Shown: piece by piece, positions 61,801-61,914 of the stretch | How the letters are laid out: each line of letters opens with the position of its first letter | Numbering within the stretch: the first letter of the stretch is position 1 | Origin: Humibacillus sp. DSM 29435 | GTDB lineage: Bacteria > Actinomycetota > Actinomycetes > Actinomycetales > Dermatophilaceae | NCBI RefSeq assembly: GCF_001758225.1 | Contig: NZ_MAST01000019.1 | Span: forward strand, 1 to 61,914 | Reading direction: 5' to 3' | Length of the DNA stretch: 61,914 bases | The notes under the pieces: generated by a model | Databases searched by the model: none | Told to the model about the DNA's origin: nothing | What the model saw: only the letters and a program-made list of their open reading frames with translations | Translations under genes and position numbers: made by a program

Positions 61801-61914
61801 GAGTGGTTCGGAGCTGGCGACAGAGGGCCTGGAGGCTTTCGTTGCGGCTCTGTCTCATCTTGATGAGAGGGTCGATGACGCGGGGCGGATCGAGCAGCTG
61901 TCGGCGTTGGAGCG
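61793..61914 (+). CDS. DUF222 protein, 5' end (partial)
   Basis: The first 40 codons to the window end read MIESGSELATEGLEAFVAAL and then HLDERVDDAGRIEQLSALE, the usual opening of actinobacterial DUF222/HNH endonuclease proteins (a helix followed by the DDAGRxxQL segment). It is a second member of the family at 15605-17107, with a similar SOS-like box. The C-terminal HNH domain would lie beyond the window. The 200 bases before it hold no gene. Confidence 0.7.
   Translation, partial: MIESGSELATEGLEAFVAALSHLDERVDDAGRIEQLSALE

Overview
The window is chromosomal DNA from a high-GC actinobacterium. GTG starts and 1-4 bp start/stop overlaps are common. Marker genes include DUF222/13E12-type HNH endonucleases, treX-treY-treZ, a DUF3618 protein, paired dynamin-like GTPases, and the block pncB / clpS / DUF2017 / Rv1339-like hydrolase / rph / rdgB, which has the same neighbours in mycobacteria. 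The gene mix suggests Micrococcales, possibly Intrasporangiaceae; this is inference, because no rRNA or other taxonomic marker is present.

Region 1 (1-5160) is accessory. It holds the 5' end of a YefM-type antitoxin gene with a palindromic operator, an unknown protein, a SigE-family ECF sigma factor with a membrane partner and a candidate self-promoter, a small deoxyribosyltransferase-like protein, a second toxin-antitoxin pair, a DHFR-like reductase and a SnoaL-like protein. It ends in wreckage: a resolvase fragment, a cluster of GTCTCAAA repeats, and a fragment of a flavin-dependent oxidoreductase cut off at an inverted copy of the same motif.

Region 2 (5267-11805) carries a GH13 alpha-glucosidase and then a compact three-gene module at 7306-10911: a small helical protein, a 954-residue polymorphic toxin with a CdiA-CT-like nuclease end, and a small likely immunity protein. 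I consider this the most interesting locus. A glycerophosphodiesterase follows.

Region 3 (11836-24738) has a hypothetical protein, a thioesterase, a RecQ helicase with a phosphoribosyltransferase-like tail, an SOS-boxed HNH endonuclease, TesB, and the treX-treY-treZ operon that makes trehalose from glycogen.

Region 4 (24906-35689) has a five-gene iron-siderophore uptake operon behind a DtxR/IdeR-like box, an acyl-CoA dehydrogenase/SDR pair divergent from a TetR regulator across a perfect palindrome, a 2'-5' RNA ligase-like protein, a divergent YczE/MocR pair, and a tandem-plus-inverted 30-bp repeat.

Region 5 (35702-46305) is mostly housekeeping: ettA, ssb, two dynamin-like GTPases, a frameshifted WcbI-like gene, a PrsW-like protease, orn, four tRNAs (Arg-TCT, His-GTG, Lys-CTT, Leu-TAG), a 34-residue membrane peptide gene, DUF3618 and bcp.

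Region 6 (46330-61914) has an enolase-superfamily MenC/N-acylamino acid racemase coupled to a GNAT, a four-gene amino-acid operon (APC permease, Usp, ThDP enzyme, amino-acid dehydrogenase) behind a CRP-like site, a membrane-anchored molybdopterin oxidoreductase, rdgB, rph, an aldo/keto reductase, an Rv1339-like hydrolase, DUF2017, clpS, and the NAD-salvage pair pncB-pncA. The window ends inside a second DUF222 gene that also has an SOS-like box. No complete insertion sequence, prophage, CRISPR array or rRNA gene is visible.
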